A stretch of DNA of 32,982 bases, taken from the NCBI GenBank assembly GCA_018816765.1, contig JAHIUX010000065.1:1-32982 (forward strand). Direction: 5' to 3'. The position numbers and the translations under genes are program-made. The DNA is from Bacteroidota bacterium. GTDB lineage: Bacteria > Bacteroidota > Bacteroidia > Bacteroidales > F082. The notes below the pieces were generated by a model. The model ran no database searches. It worked only from the letters and a program-made list of their open reading frames with translations, and was not told where the DNA came from. Shown here piece by piece: positions 24,601 to 32,722 of this stretch (positions are counted from its first letter, which is position 1; the number at the start of each line of letters is the position of its first letter).

Positions 24601-26838
24601 ATGAGAACAACACGCAGACAGTTTATTAAAGTTTCAGCGCTTGGCGCAGGCGGGCTGGCTTTGGCCGGCTCATCCATGAAATGGACAGCCGCTTCAACCT
24701 TACTCAACAGCCTTACCGGTGGTGTCGAGCCCACACGTACACCCACGTACTGTGAGATCTGCTTTTGGCAATGTGCAGGTTGGGTGTACAAGGATCAAGC
24801 CGGGAACATCAAGAAAATCATTGGAAACGACGACGATCCGCATTGCAACGGCCGCCTGTGCCCGCGGGGCACTGGAGGTGTAGGTATGTATGCTGATGAG
24901 GACCGGCTGAAAACGCCCCTTATCAGAACCACCGTCGACGGACAGGATACTTTCCGTGAAGCCAGCTGGGACGAAGCGCTCGACCTGGTCGCCAAACGCT
25001 TCAAAGAGATTGGTGCACAATATGGTCCGGAGACGATAGCCCTTTTCACCCACGGTTCAGGCGGTTCGCACTTTGGCCATATGCTCAAGGCCTTTGGCTC
25101 ACAATCCATCACAGCACCCTCGTTTGCCCAATGCCGCGGACCACGCGAAGTGGCGTTTTTGGCCACCTTTGGCGACATCATTTATTCGCCCGAACGTACC
25201 GATATCCGCGACACCAAATGCCTGGTGCTGATAGGTTCGCACATCGGAGAGAATATGCACAATGGACAGATCCAGGAAATGTCGGATGCCATCGACAAAG
25301 GAGCAAGCATCATCACGGTTGACCCAAGGTATTCCACCGCTGCAAGCAAATCCAAATTCTGGCTGCCGATCAAGCCTGCCACCGACATGGCCCTGCTTTT
25401 GGCATGGATGAATGTTTTAATTGAAAACGGCTGGTACGACAAAGAATATGTTGAAAGACACACCGTTGGTTTCGAACAGCTCAAAGCCCATGTGAAACCA
25501 TTCACCCCTGAATGGGCCTATGGCATCACCACCCTCGATCCGAACATGATCCGCCGCACTGCAAAAGAAATGCATGATGCTTCACCCTCGGTGATCATTC
25601 ATCCCGGCAGGCATGTGACCTGGTATGGCGATGACACACAACGCCTCAGGGCAGTGGCTATATTGAATGCATTGTTGGGATCATGGGGCCGCCGCGGCGG
25701 ATTCTACAATCCCGAAAAGGCACATGTTCCGGAGTTCCCGTTCCCGGCTTTCCCAAAACCTGCAAGAACGCCCCGCGAGTCGTATGCCGGCAAATATAAC
25801 CTGGCCAACGAAGTGGTCAGCAACGGCATGGTCGATGCAACCATCCCATCCGAAGGAAACACCTTCAACTTCAAGGCATGGATTGTGAACGGAACCAATC
25901 TGCTGGCTTCCTTACCTAACCAGGCCAATACGCTTAAGGCGCTTGATGCACTCGAATTTCTGGTTGTTGTCGACACCATGCCCATGGAAATCACCGGTTA
26001 TGCCGACGTGATCCTGCCCGAATGCACTTACCTCGAACGCTACGATATGATCAGGAAATCGGGTCACCGCGAGCCGAATATTGCGGTGCGCGTACCGGCT
26101 GCCGAGCCAAAATACAACACCAAACCAGCCGACTGGATTGCCCGTGAACTTGGCATCAAGCTGGGGCTGGAAGCCTTTTATCCCTGGAAAGACATTGAAG
26201 AAATGCTCGACTGGCAGCTGCAGCAACTAGGTACTTCGCTTGAGGAAATGAAACGCATTGGGGTTAAAAAGTTCCCCCGCGAATTTGACGATTTGTACTT
26301 CACCGAAGGCCAAGATATCAGCTTCAACACCAACAGCGGCAAAATTGAATTATACTCATCCGATATGGAAGCTGAAGGTCTTCCGCCGATGCCTGTTTAC
26401 ACGGCACACGAAGAACCGCCTTCAGGCTATTACCGCCTGATTTATGGTCGCGCCCCAATGCATACCTTCAGCCGCACGGCCAACAACCCCAACCTCACCG
26501 ACCTGATGGACGAAAATGTGATTTGGGTGAACCCAAAGGTGGCTAAGCTCTGGGGACTGAAAGCCGGACAATACATCAAGCTGAGGAATCAGGACGATGT
26601 GCTGTCAACATTTGCCATCAAGGTTAGGGTTACGGAACGCATCCGTTGGGATAGTGTGTATATGGTGCATGGTTTCGGCCACGACAACAAAAAACTCAGC
26701 AGGGCTTTTGGCCGTGGGGTGAACGACACCGAAATGATCACCAATGTGAAGGTTGACCCGGCAATGGGTGGAACCGGAATGAGAAGCAATTTTGTAACTT
26801 TTGTAACTGAATTCGATGAAAAGGAGGCTAAAGCATGA
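24601..26838 (+). CDS. Tat-exported molybdopterin oxidoreductase, PsrA/PhsA-like
   Basis: 745 residues; catalytic subunit of a complex iron-sulfur molybdoenzyme. A twin-arginine signal (TRRQFIKV, residues 4-11, then a hydrophobic Ala/Gly/Leu stretch) sends it folded to the periplasm. The N-terminal [4Fe-4S] motif uses Cys51, Cys54, Cys58 and Cys87 (CEICFWQC...CPRG). Cys178 in SFAQCRGPREVAF is in the position of the molybdenum-ligating Cys of the PsrA/PhsA/NarB group, not the Ser of DmsA or the Asp of NarG. The molybdopterin-binding C-terminal domain (about 625-740) is complete. The neighbours (ferredoxin, NrfD, two sulfur transporters, rhodanese) favour polysulfide, thiosulfate or another sulfur compound as substrate over nitrate or arsenate. 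That choice is inference. Confidence 0.9.
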   Translation: MRTTRRQFIKVSALGAGGLALAGSSMKWTAASTLLNSLTGGVEPTRTPTYCEICFWQCAGWVYKDQAGNIKKIIGNDDDPHCNGRLCPRGTGGVGMYADEDRLKTPLIRTTVDGQDTFREASWDEALDLVAKRFKEIGAQYGPETIALFTHGSGGSHFGHMLKAFGSQSITAPSFAQCRGPREVAFLATFGDIIYSPERTDIRDTKCLVLIGSHIGENMHNGQIQEMSDAIDKGASIITVDPRYSTAASKSKFWLPIKPATDMALLLAWMNVLIENGWYDKEYVERHTVGFEQLKAHVKPFTPEWAYGITTLDPNMIRRTAKEMHDASPSVIIHPGRHVTWYGDDTQRLRAVAILNALLGSWGRRGGFYNPEKAHVPEFPFPAFPKPARTPRESYAGKYNLANEVVSNGMVDATIPSEGNTFNFKAWIVNGTNLLASLPNQANTLKALDALEFLVVVDTMPMEITGYADVILPECTYLERYDMIRKSGHREPNIAVRVPAAEPKYNTKPADWIARELGIKLGLEAFYPWKDIEEMLDWQLQQLGTSLEEMKRIGVKKFPREFDDLYFTEGQDISFNTNSGKIELYSSDMEAEGLPPMPVYTAHEEPPSGYYRLIYGRAPMHTFSRTANNPNLTDLMDENVIWVNPKVAKLWGLKAGQYIKLRNQDDVLSTFAIKVRVTERIRWDSVYMVHGFGHDNKKLSRAFGRGVNDTEMITNVKVDPAMGGTGMRSNFVTFVTEFDEKEAKA
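26821..26827 (+). promoter_or_regulatory. Strong Shine-Dalgarno before the ferredoxin gene
   Basis: AAGGAGG ends 7 nt before the ATG at 26835, inside the last codons of the upstream gene. Shine-Dalgarno sequences are uncommon in Bacteroidota, so a textbook one at a coupled start (ATGA overlap) stands out, though it may simply encode Lys-Glu. Confidence 0.35.
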
Positions 26839-27368
26839 GATACGCAATGGCTGTTGATACAAAAAAATGTGTGGGCTGCTCCGACTGTGTGGTAGCCTGC
26901 CAAACCGAAAACAATGTTCCGATCGGTTATTGCCGCGATTGGGTGACTGAAGTTACCGACGGCACCTATCCCCAGCTCGAAATTGAGATTCGTTCGGAAA
27001 GGTGCAACCATTGCGAAAACGCACCTTGCGTGCGTTGCTGCCCGACGGGCGCCAGCCAGTTTGCCGAAGGTGGCATTGTGCTCGTTGAGCACGACAGGTG
27101 CATCGGATGTGGTGCCTGCATTGCTTCCTGCCCTTACGATGCCCGTTACCCACACCCCGATGGCTATGTGGACAAATGCACCTTCTGCATTCACCGCGTC
27201 GACAAGGGGCTCAAGCCGGCCTGCGTGAGTGTGTGCCCGACGAAGTGCCTCTATTTCGGCGACCTCGACGATCCGAACAGCGATGTGTCGGTGGTGCTGA
27301 AAAAACGCAAATGGAAAACATTGATTCCGGAAGCCGGAACAAGGCCTCAACTGTATTTTCTCATCTAA
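26835..27368 (+). CDS. Four-cluster [4Fe-4S] ferredoxin subunit, PsrB/PhsB/NrfC-like
   Basis: 177 residues. Sixteen Cys fall in four groups typical of the electron-transfer subunit of molybdoenzyme complexes: Cys12, 15, 18, 22; Cys57, 60, 65, 69; Cys89, 92, 95, 99; Cys115, 118, 130, 134. The pattern CVGCSDCVVAC...CNHCENAPCVRCC is that of DmsB/PsrB. It has no signal of its own and should be exported bound to the Tat-bearing catalytic subunit. It carries electrons between the NrfD-type membrane protein and the molybdenum site. It overlaps the catalytic gene by 4 nt. Confidence 0.95.
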   Translation: MRYAMAVDTKKCVGCSDCVVACQTENNVPIGYCRDWVTEVTDGTYPQLEIEIRSERCNHCENAPCVRCCPTGASQFAEGGIVLVEHDRCIGCGACIASCPYDARYPHPDGYVDKCTFCIHRVDKGLKPACVSVCPTKCLYFGDLDDPNSDVSVVLKKRKWKTLIPEAGTRPQLYFLI

Positions 27369-27430
27369 GCAACACCGAAAATACCGGAAAATTTAATGAA
27401 CCGCAATAATCCGTTAAGAAATACCAAACC

Positions 27431-28372
27431 ATGAAAGAAGAACTTATTGTAAGCGGCAGGATGAACCACCTGATTGATCCTCAGTTGCACATCTGGCACT
27501 GGCACATTCCGCTTTATCTTTTCCTTGGTGGATTGGCCGCAGGAATTTTGTTTTTTGCTGCCTTGTATACCATCCTGGGTAAAGAAAAAGAATACCCTAC
27601 AGCAGTTAAGATTGCGCCATTTATCACCCCCATCATCCTTGTTGTGGGCTTGATGGCGCTGTTTCTCGACCTGAACCACAAACTGTATTTCTGGCGCCTG
27701 TATACCACCATCAGGCTTCAATCGCCCATGTCGTGGGGTGCCTGGACACTGATGGTTGTAACACCCATATCTGTTATCTGGTGTGCGCTTAACATCAAAG
27801 AGATATTCCCCAACTGGAAATGGAAATATGAATTCATCGATGAACTGGATGCCTTTTTCAGGAAGAACCTGAAAACCCTGTCGTGGGTATTGCTGATTTC
27901 TTCACTGATTTTGGGTGTTTACACCGGGATTTTGTTCTCAGCATTCAACGCACGTCCGCTTTGGAATACCTCCATTCTGGGGCCCTTATTCCTTGCTTCT
28001 GGATTGTCGACAGGAGCTGCCGCCATACTGCTGATGAGCAAATCGCACCACGAACGCCTGGCATTTGCCCGCATCGACCTGATGCTCATCGGCATCGAAA
28101 TGTTCCTGATCATCCATATGTTTATGGGATTTCTGGCCAGCACCCAGGTTCACATTGATGCAGCATCTTTGTTCCTTGGCGGACCCTACACAACCCCATT
28201 CTGGTTGTTTGTCGTCACCCTCGGACTTGCTGTTCCGGCATTGCTCGAAACACTTGAACTAAAGGGATTTAAACTGCCGGCTATGATTGCTCCGATTTTG
28301 GTGCTCTTTGGCGGCATTGTATTTAGGTTCATCATTGCCTATGCCGGACAAGTGAGCAGGTGGCTTTATTAA
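27431..28372 (+). CDS. NrfD/PsrC-family quinol-linked membrane subunit
   Basis: 313 residues with eight or nine predicted membrane helices, starting with HIPLYLFLGGLAAGILFFAAL (about 22-42), the family's signature first helix. The length matches PsrC and NrfD. It anchors the complex and exchanges electrons with menaquinone; no haem ligands are needed in this family. A Trp/His-rich entry (LHIWHWHIPLY) and acidic residues in later helices (for example the Glu in LIGIEMFLIIHMF) are candidates for quinone or proton chemistry. It follows the ferredoxin gene by 62 nt with no terminator. Confidence 0.93.
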   Translation: MKEELIVSGRMNHLIDPQLHIWHWHIPLYLFLGGLAAGILFFAALYTILGKEKEYPTAVKIAPFITPIILVVGLMALFLDLNHKLYFWRLYTTIRLQSPMSWGAWTLMVVTPISVIWCALNIKEIFPNWKWKYEFIDELDAFFRKNLKTLSWVLLISSLILGVYTGILFSAFNARPLWNTSILGPLFLASGLSTGAAAILLMSKSHHERLAFARIDLMLIGIEMFLIIHMFMGFLASTQVHIDAASLFLGGPYTTPFWLFVVTLGLAVPALLETLELKGFKLPAMIAPILVLFGGIVFRFIIAYAGQVSRWLY

Positions 28373-28428
28373 GCCGACAACAATTTTCAGTATATACACA
28401 ACGAAAAGTTTATTCAATATTTAATCAC

Positions 28429-28956
28429 ATGGAAACAATGAGTAAAAAAACGCGGTACATGAATCCTTATCTGGCAGGAGTGCTGCTGGGTTTAGTGGTT
28501 TTGGCCTCCAATGTTATTTCCGGTCGCGGACTGGGCGCCAGTGGTGCCGTAAAAAGTGCCATCGTAGCCGGCGTTGAAACAATTGCCCCCGGGCATGCGG
28601 AATCAGCCCCTTTTTATAAGAAATTCGGTGATTCACACAATGGCAATCCGCTCAACAACTGGCTTGTTTATGAAATGTTGGGTGTTATTGTAGGCGGTTT
28701 TGTTTCTGGTGCCATGTCGCGTCGGTTGACCTGGCGTGTTGAGCACAGTCCGAAAATCACCTCAAAACGCAGGCTTGCTTTTGCCCTTGCAGGAGGTATC
28801 CTCTTTGGCATTGGCTCGCAGTTTGGACGCGGATGTACAAGTGGCTCTGCCCTCAGCGGCATGGCAGTACTGTCTCTTGGCGGCTTTATTTCAATGGCAG
28901 CCATCTTTGGTACCGCTTTCGCATTTGCCTATTTCTTCAGGAAGAACTGGATTTAA
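28429..28956 (+). CDS. YeeE/YedE-family half-transporter (TsuA-like, first half)
   Basis: About 175 residues from the start METMSKKTRYMNPYLAG. An in-frame ATG at 28360 overlaps the NrfD gene and adds 23 soluble residues, so I reject it; 28438 is a possible alternative. There are about four to five membrane helices. GIGSQFGRGCTSGSALSG (about 127-144) is the family motif, with Cys136 as the conserved intramembrane Cys. The characterised member TsuA takes up thiosulfate by relaying it between conserved Cys residues. In full-length members two such halves are fused; here the second half is the next gene. It lies inside the molybdoenzyme operon, which ties it to sulfur supply. Confidence 0.88.
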   Translation: METMSKKTRYMNPYLAGVLLGLVVLASNVISGRGLGASGAVKSAIVAGVETIAPGHAESAPFYKKFGDSHNGNPLNNWLVYEMLGVIVGGFVSGAMSRRLTWRVEHSPKITSKRRLAFALAGGILFGIGSQFGRGCTSGSALSGMAVLSLGGFISMAAIFGTAFAFAYFFRKNWI

Positions 28957-28990
28957 CAAATTGAATTACAATATTTAACAATAAAATATC

Positions 28991-29581
28991 ATGGGACCAT
29001 TAGTTGTCAATGAAATCATTTCGGAAAACACCAATTTGTTGTTGGCGTTTTTCATCGGAATAGGATTTGGGTTTGTGCTGGAGCAGGCAGGTTTTTCATC
29101 GAGCCGCAAGCTTGCCGGTATGTTTTACGGTTACGACACCGTTGTGTTGAAGGTTTTTTTCACAGGGGCCATCACAGCCATGCTGGGATTGTTGTTCTTC
29201 AGCCTATTTGGCTGGGTCGACCTGAACCTGGTGTATGTCAATGAAACTTACCTCACTTCCGCCATCCTGGGTGGTGTGATCATGGGAGTAGGATTTATCG
29301 CCGGCGGCTTCTGTCCGGGCACAAGTTTCTGTGGCGCTGCCATTGGAAAGCTGGATGCCTGGATGTTTATCGGTGGCTTGTTCATTGGTGTTTTCATCTT
29401 TGCCGAAGGCTTTCCGTTGTGGGAAGACCTCTATATGGCCAATTTCATGGGATATCCGCGCATCTCCGAATTCTTCGGACTTACCGAAGGCATCACCGCT
29501 TTGTTTGTGATCCTGGCCGCAGTAGCCATGTTTTGGGTTGGAGAATGGGCTGAGAAAAAGTTCCCCCGCGAAGAATATTAA
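28991..29581 (+). CDS. YeeE/YedE-family half-transporter (TsuA-like, second half)
   Basis: 196 residues, ATG at 28991. It has about five membrane helices. EQAGFSSSRKLAGMFYGYD (about 31-49) is the conserved cytoplasmic-loop motif of the family. GGFCPGTSFCGAAIG (105-119) holds Cys108 and Cys114, equivalent to the intramembrane Cys motif of TsuA. Together with the preceding gene (175 + 196 residues) it makes up one full-length YeeE. A heterodimer is likely. The transported ion is probably thiosulfate or a related sulfur species; this comes from the family and is not proven here. The gap between the two genes is 34 nt. Confidence 0.9.
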   Translation: MGPLVVNEIISENTNLLLAFFIGIGFGFVLEQAGFSSSRKLAGMFYGYDTVVLKVFFTGAITAMLGLLFFSLFGWVDLNLVYVNETYLTSAILGGVIMGVGFIAGGFCPGTSFCGAAIGKLDAWMFIGGLFIGVFIFAEGFPLWEDLYMANFMGYPRISEFFGLTEGITALFVILAAVAMFWVGEWAEKKFPREEY

Positions 29582-29620
29582 TCATCTGAATATATCTTGA
29601 ACAAAATAAATGTGCAAACA

Positions 29621-30262
29621 ATGAATAAGATCACCTATACTCCAAGGGTAATTACAGCAGCGGTAATCCTGATACTTGGATTCATTATTGCTGCGGTGCC
29701 TAAAAACACCACCACACCCTTTAAACTGACTCCGAATCAGATCCTCAATGAACTGAAAAACGGCAACCAATACCTCGAACCGGATATGATTGCCCAGATG
29801 ATTGTGGAGAAAAACCCAAGCCTGCAGCTCATCGATGTGCGCCCACAGAGTGAGTTCGAAAAGTTTAGCCTTCCCGGCGCCATTAACATTCCGATTGACA
29901 ATATCCTGTCGCCGGAATATACTGACATTTTGCACCAGGATGTGATGACCAATGTGTTCTATGCCAACGGCACCACACATGCCAACGAAGCATGGATGCT
30001 TGTGCGTCAATTGGGTTATCTGAACAATTATGTACTCAGGGGTGGCCTCAACTACTGGGCCGAAACCATCATGAACCCACAACACCCTGCCAATACAAGT
30101 CCAGACGATGAGCTTGCCCGTTACGATTTCCGTATGGGAGCCAGCCAGGCACTTGGCGGAGGAGCGCTAACCACATCAGCACCAGCTGATGCACCATCTG
30201 CATCGCTGCCTAAACCAAAACCTCAGGGAAAGAAGAAGAAAGTTGCCGGCGGATGTTCCTAA
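29621..30262 (+). CDS. Membrane-anchored rhodanese-fold protein lacking the catalytic Cys, with C-terminal GGCS tail
   Basis: 213 residues from the ATG at 29621; a TTG eight codons upstream is possible. An N-terminal hydrophobic helix (about 11-26) serves as anchor or signal, and the rest should be periplasmic. The rhodanese fold is recognisable: LQLIDVRPQSEFEKFSLPGAINIP (about 68-91, split by a variable loop) and the closing helix with YVLRGGLNYW (137-146). At the active-site loop, where active enzymes read C-x-x-G-x-R/T, it has YANGTTHANEAW: Ala115 replaces the Cys. The only cysteine in the protein is Cys212 in the terminal sequence VAGGCS, after a Pro/Ala/Ser-rich and Lys-rich linker (about 185-208). 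This recalls the SoxY-type GGC swinging arm. It is the last gene of the sulfur operon. A carrier or chaperone role is inference. Confidence 0.85.
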   Translation: MNKITYTPRVITAAVILILGFIIAAVPKNTTTPFKLTPNQILNELKNGNQYLEPDMIAQMIVEKNPSLQLIDVRPQSEFEKFSLPGAINIPIDNILSPEYTDILHQDVMTNVFYANGTTHANEAWMLVRQLGYLNNYVLRGGLNYWAETIMNPQHPANTSPDDELARYDFRMGASQALGGGALTTSAPADAPSASLPKPKPQGKKKKVAGGCS

Positions 30263-30290
30263 GCTGAAAGCATCATCTCACTGACATTTT

Positions 30291-30333
30291 CCGGCCTGAC
30301 ATCTTAATAATTAGTGTCAGGCCGGTGTGTTTT
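30291..30333 (+). terminator. Rho-independent terminator of the sulfur operon
   Basis: The arms CCGGCCTGACA (30291-30301) and TGTCAGGCCGG (30315-30325) form a perfect 11-bp GC-rich stem with a 13-nt AT-rich loop. TGTGTTTT follows on the plus strand. The minus-strand side lacks a T-run, so it mainly serves the plus-strand operon. The convergent gene's stop is 21 nt away. Confidence 0.8.
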
Positions 30334-30353
30334 ATGCCGCTAATGGACAGCTT

Positions 30354-32702
30354 TCAGGATTGTCCGTGTGCAGTGCGGCGGATAATTTCTTCCTGCAGCG
30401 GGTCGCCCAGGTCGTTGAAATAATCGGAATATCCGGCTACCCTGACAATCAGGTCACGATATTGTTCGGGGTTCTTTTGGGCTTTACGCAGGGTTTCAGC
30501 CCGCACCACATTGAACTGTATATGATGGCCATCGAGCCTGAAATAGGTGCGGATAAGCGCCACCAGCTTGTCGAGGGCTTCTTCCGAATCGAAAAATCCC
30601 GGATCAAACTTCTGATTCAACAAGGTGCCTCCTGTTTTGATGTGGTCGATTTTTGCCGCTGAAAGCAATACTGCAACAGGCCCATGCTGGTCAGCGCCCT
30701 GGACCGGACTGATGCCTTCACTCAGTGGCTCGCCGGCAAGCCTTCCATCGGGCAAAGCCCCGATCACACTGCCAAAATACACATGTGATGTGGTGGGCAA
30801 CATATTGATGCGGAAAATGCCGCCCCGGGCCGTGGGCCGCCCGTTCACGGCAGTGTAAAAACTGTTGAACACCATCACGGCATGCCTGTCGGCCTCATCA
30901 TCGTTATTTCCCCATTTCGGACTGTTATAGACAAGGTCATGGCGCAAACCCAGCTGACCGGAAAAGTTGGTCTCCAAAGCTGACATCAGCTGATCTGGTG
31001 AAACCAAACCTGTTTCGAAAACCCATTTCCGAATCGCTGTTAAGCAATCGGTCAGGCTCCCCAGGCCAACACCCTGTACATAGCTGGTGTTATAGCGGGC
31101 ACCACCGGCGTTGTAATCTTTTGCGCTGTCGATGCAACCTGCAATGAAGAGCGACAAAAACGGCACAGGCATTTGGCTGGCAAACAATTCCTCGATGGCA
31201 TTGTTGCCCTGAATTTTCAAATCAATAAAATACTGAAGCTGTGATTCGTAAGCCTTGTAGAACGCCTGAAAGCCGGTGAAATCACTCAGCTTACCGGTTT
31301 TTAGTCCGATTTGTTTTCCCGTGCGGGGATCTATGCCGTTGTGCAGGCATATTTCGAGTACTTTGGTGAGGTTAAAGTAGCCCGAAAGCGTATAGGCTTC
31401 GGTGCCAAAAGCGCCTGTTTCAACACAGCCGCTGGCCCCGCCATTGCGTGCATCTGCAATTGATTTTCCCTGGCTCAGCAACTGCTGAATGATGGCATCG
31501 GTATTGAAAAACGACGGCTGGCCAAAGCCGGTTTTGGTGATGCGAACGGCCCTTTTTACGAAGCTATCCGGGTTTTTCCTGCTGATCTGTACCATTGAGC
31601 TGGGTTGGAGCAAACGCATCTCCTCAATCACATCGAGTAACACATAGCTAAGCTCATTCACGCCATCGGCTCCGTCTTCGCACAAACCCCCGAGGTTGAT
31701 CAGTGCAAAGTCGGTATAGGTGTTGCTTTCGAGCGCGGTAACCCCCATTTTGGGCGGCGAAGGGTGGTTGTTAAATTTTATCCAGAAGGCCTGCAACAGC
31801 TCAATGGCCTCGTCTTTGGTGAGCCTACCTGTTGCGAGGTCGTTTCTGTAAAAAGGAAGCAGGTGCTGGTCGAGTCGGCCCGGGTTAAAGGCATCCCATG
31901 GGTTCAGTTCGGTTATAACACCTACATGGATAAACCAATAATGCTGGAGCGCCTCCTGCAGGTTTTGAGGGGCGTTGGCCGGTACCCTGCGGCAAACCTG
32001 AATCATTTGGAGCAGTTCATCAATCCGCTGCTGGTTCTTTTCTTTCATCAGCAGTGCCTCCAGGGCTTGCGCGTGCCGGTTGGCAAAATCAATGATGGCC
32101 TGCGCGCTGATGGCCATGGCTTCAAGCTGTGCCAGGGCAGCAGGCGAATGGAGGTGCTGTTTGCGACCTGCTTCAATTTCAGCAAGCAAATCAATCATGC
32201 CCTTTCGAAACAGCGATGGTCCGCCAACGGTGTGTCCGGGAGCACGTTGCTCCTGAAACTCAGTGAACAGGCCTGCTGCATAGGCTTCTTTCCACTCGGG
32301 AATCATGGCCCCGAAAACCTTGTCGCGTTGCGTTTTGCCGGTCCAAAATGGAATAATAACCTCCTCATATGCCTTCTTTGTGGCTGCATCGACCTTGAAA
32401 GAGACCTTGGGACGACTGTTAAGAATTTCAAGATCCTGCAGCGAATGCAGCGAAATTTCCGGATAGGTCGGGCTTGCCTTAGGCGCCGGGCCACGTTCAC
32501 CAACAATTAATTCATCCTCGAGGATGCAAATGCTTTTATGCTGCATCAGGTGGGCAAAAGCCCTTGCACGTGTAACAACAACTGACTCGCTCGCAGACGC
32601 TTTATTCTGATAATAGCCAGTCATAAGCATGGCCCGCTCGGCCGAAAGGGTGTTAATGGCGTCAAGGCTTTGCTGGCGGAGTTTTTGTATTCTTTGGTTC
32701 AT
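30354..32702 (-). CDS. hypD: Glycyl radical enzyme, trans-4-hydroxy-L-proline dehydratase type
   Basis: 782 residues. The glycyl radical motif is VRVAGYSDYF with Gly757, and the active-site Cys426 lies in GASGCVETG. Glu428 (C-x-E) marks a dehydratase/lyase; pyruvate formate-lyase has adjacent Cys residues. From memory, Clostridioides difficile HypD uses His160, Asp278, Asp339, Phe340, Cys434, Glu436, Tyr450, Thr645 and Gly765. Here His157, Asp270, Asp331, Phe332, Cys426, Glu428, Tyr442, Thr637 and Gly757 fall at a constant offset of 8 (3 for the His). HypD removes water from trans-4-hydroxyproline to give pyrroline-5-carboxylate, which ProC reduces to proline. It is cytosolic and oxygen-sensitive. 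The activase gene ends 20 nt upstream. No proC is in view. Confidence 0.85.
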   Translation of the reverse strand: MNQRIQKLRQQSLDAINTLSAERAMLMTGYYQNKASASESVVVTRARAFAHLMQHKSICILEDELIVGERGPAPKASPTYPEISLHSLQDLEILNSRPKVSFKVDAATKKAYEEVIIPFWTGKTQRDKVFGAMIPEWKEAYAAGLFTEFQEQRAPGHTVGGPSLFRKGMIDLLAEIEAGRKQHLHSPAALAQLEAMAISAQAIIDFANRHAQALEALLMKEKNQQRIDELLQMIQVCRRVPANAPQNLQEALQHYWFIHVGVITELNPWDAFNPGRLDQHLLPFYRNDLATGRLTKDEAIELLQAFWIKFNNHPSPPKMGVTALESNTYTDFALINLGGLCEDGADGVNELSYVLLDVIEEMRLLQPSSMVQISRKNPDSFVKRAVRITKTGFGQPSFFNTDAIIQQLLSQGKSIADARNGGASGCVETGAFGTEAYTLSGYFNLTKVLEICLHNGIDPRTGKQIGLKTGKLSDFTGFQAFYKAYESQLQYFIDLKIQGNNAIEELFASQMPVPFLSLFIAGCIDSAKDYNAGGARYNTSYVQGVGLGSLTDCLTAIRKWVFETGLVSPDQLMSALETNFSGQLGLRHDLVYNSPKWGNNDDEADRHAVMVFNSFYTAVNGRPTARGGIFRINMLPTTSHVYFGSVIGALPDGRLAGEPLSEGISPVQGADQHGPVAVLLSAAKIDHIKTGGTLLNQKFDPGFFDSEEALDKLVALIRTYFRLDGHHIQFNVVRAETLRKAQKNPEQYRDLIVRVAGYSDYFNDLGDPLQEEIIRRTAHGQS

Positions 32703-32722
32703 GGGTATGATCGTGGTTAAGG

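Noticed and set aside
26589-27350. 253-codon frame antisense to the molybdoenzyme and ferredoxin genes
   Set aside because: It is a shadow frame over two well-supported genes on the other strand, with no start context or family resemblance.
28360-28428. Upstream start for the first YeeE-like gene
   Set aside because: It overlaps the end of the NrfD gene and adds a soluble stretch not expected for the family.
30354-32702. Assignment as pyruvate formate-lyase
   Set aside because: The active site has a single Cys followed by x-Glu (GCVET), not the adjacent Cys-Cys pair of pyruvate formate-lyase.
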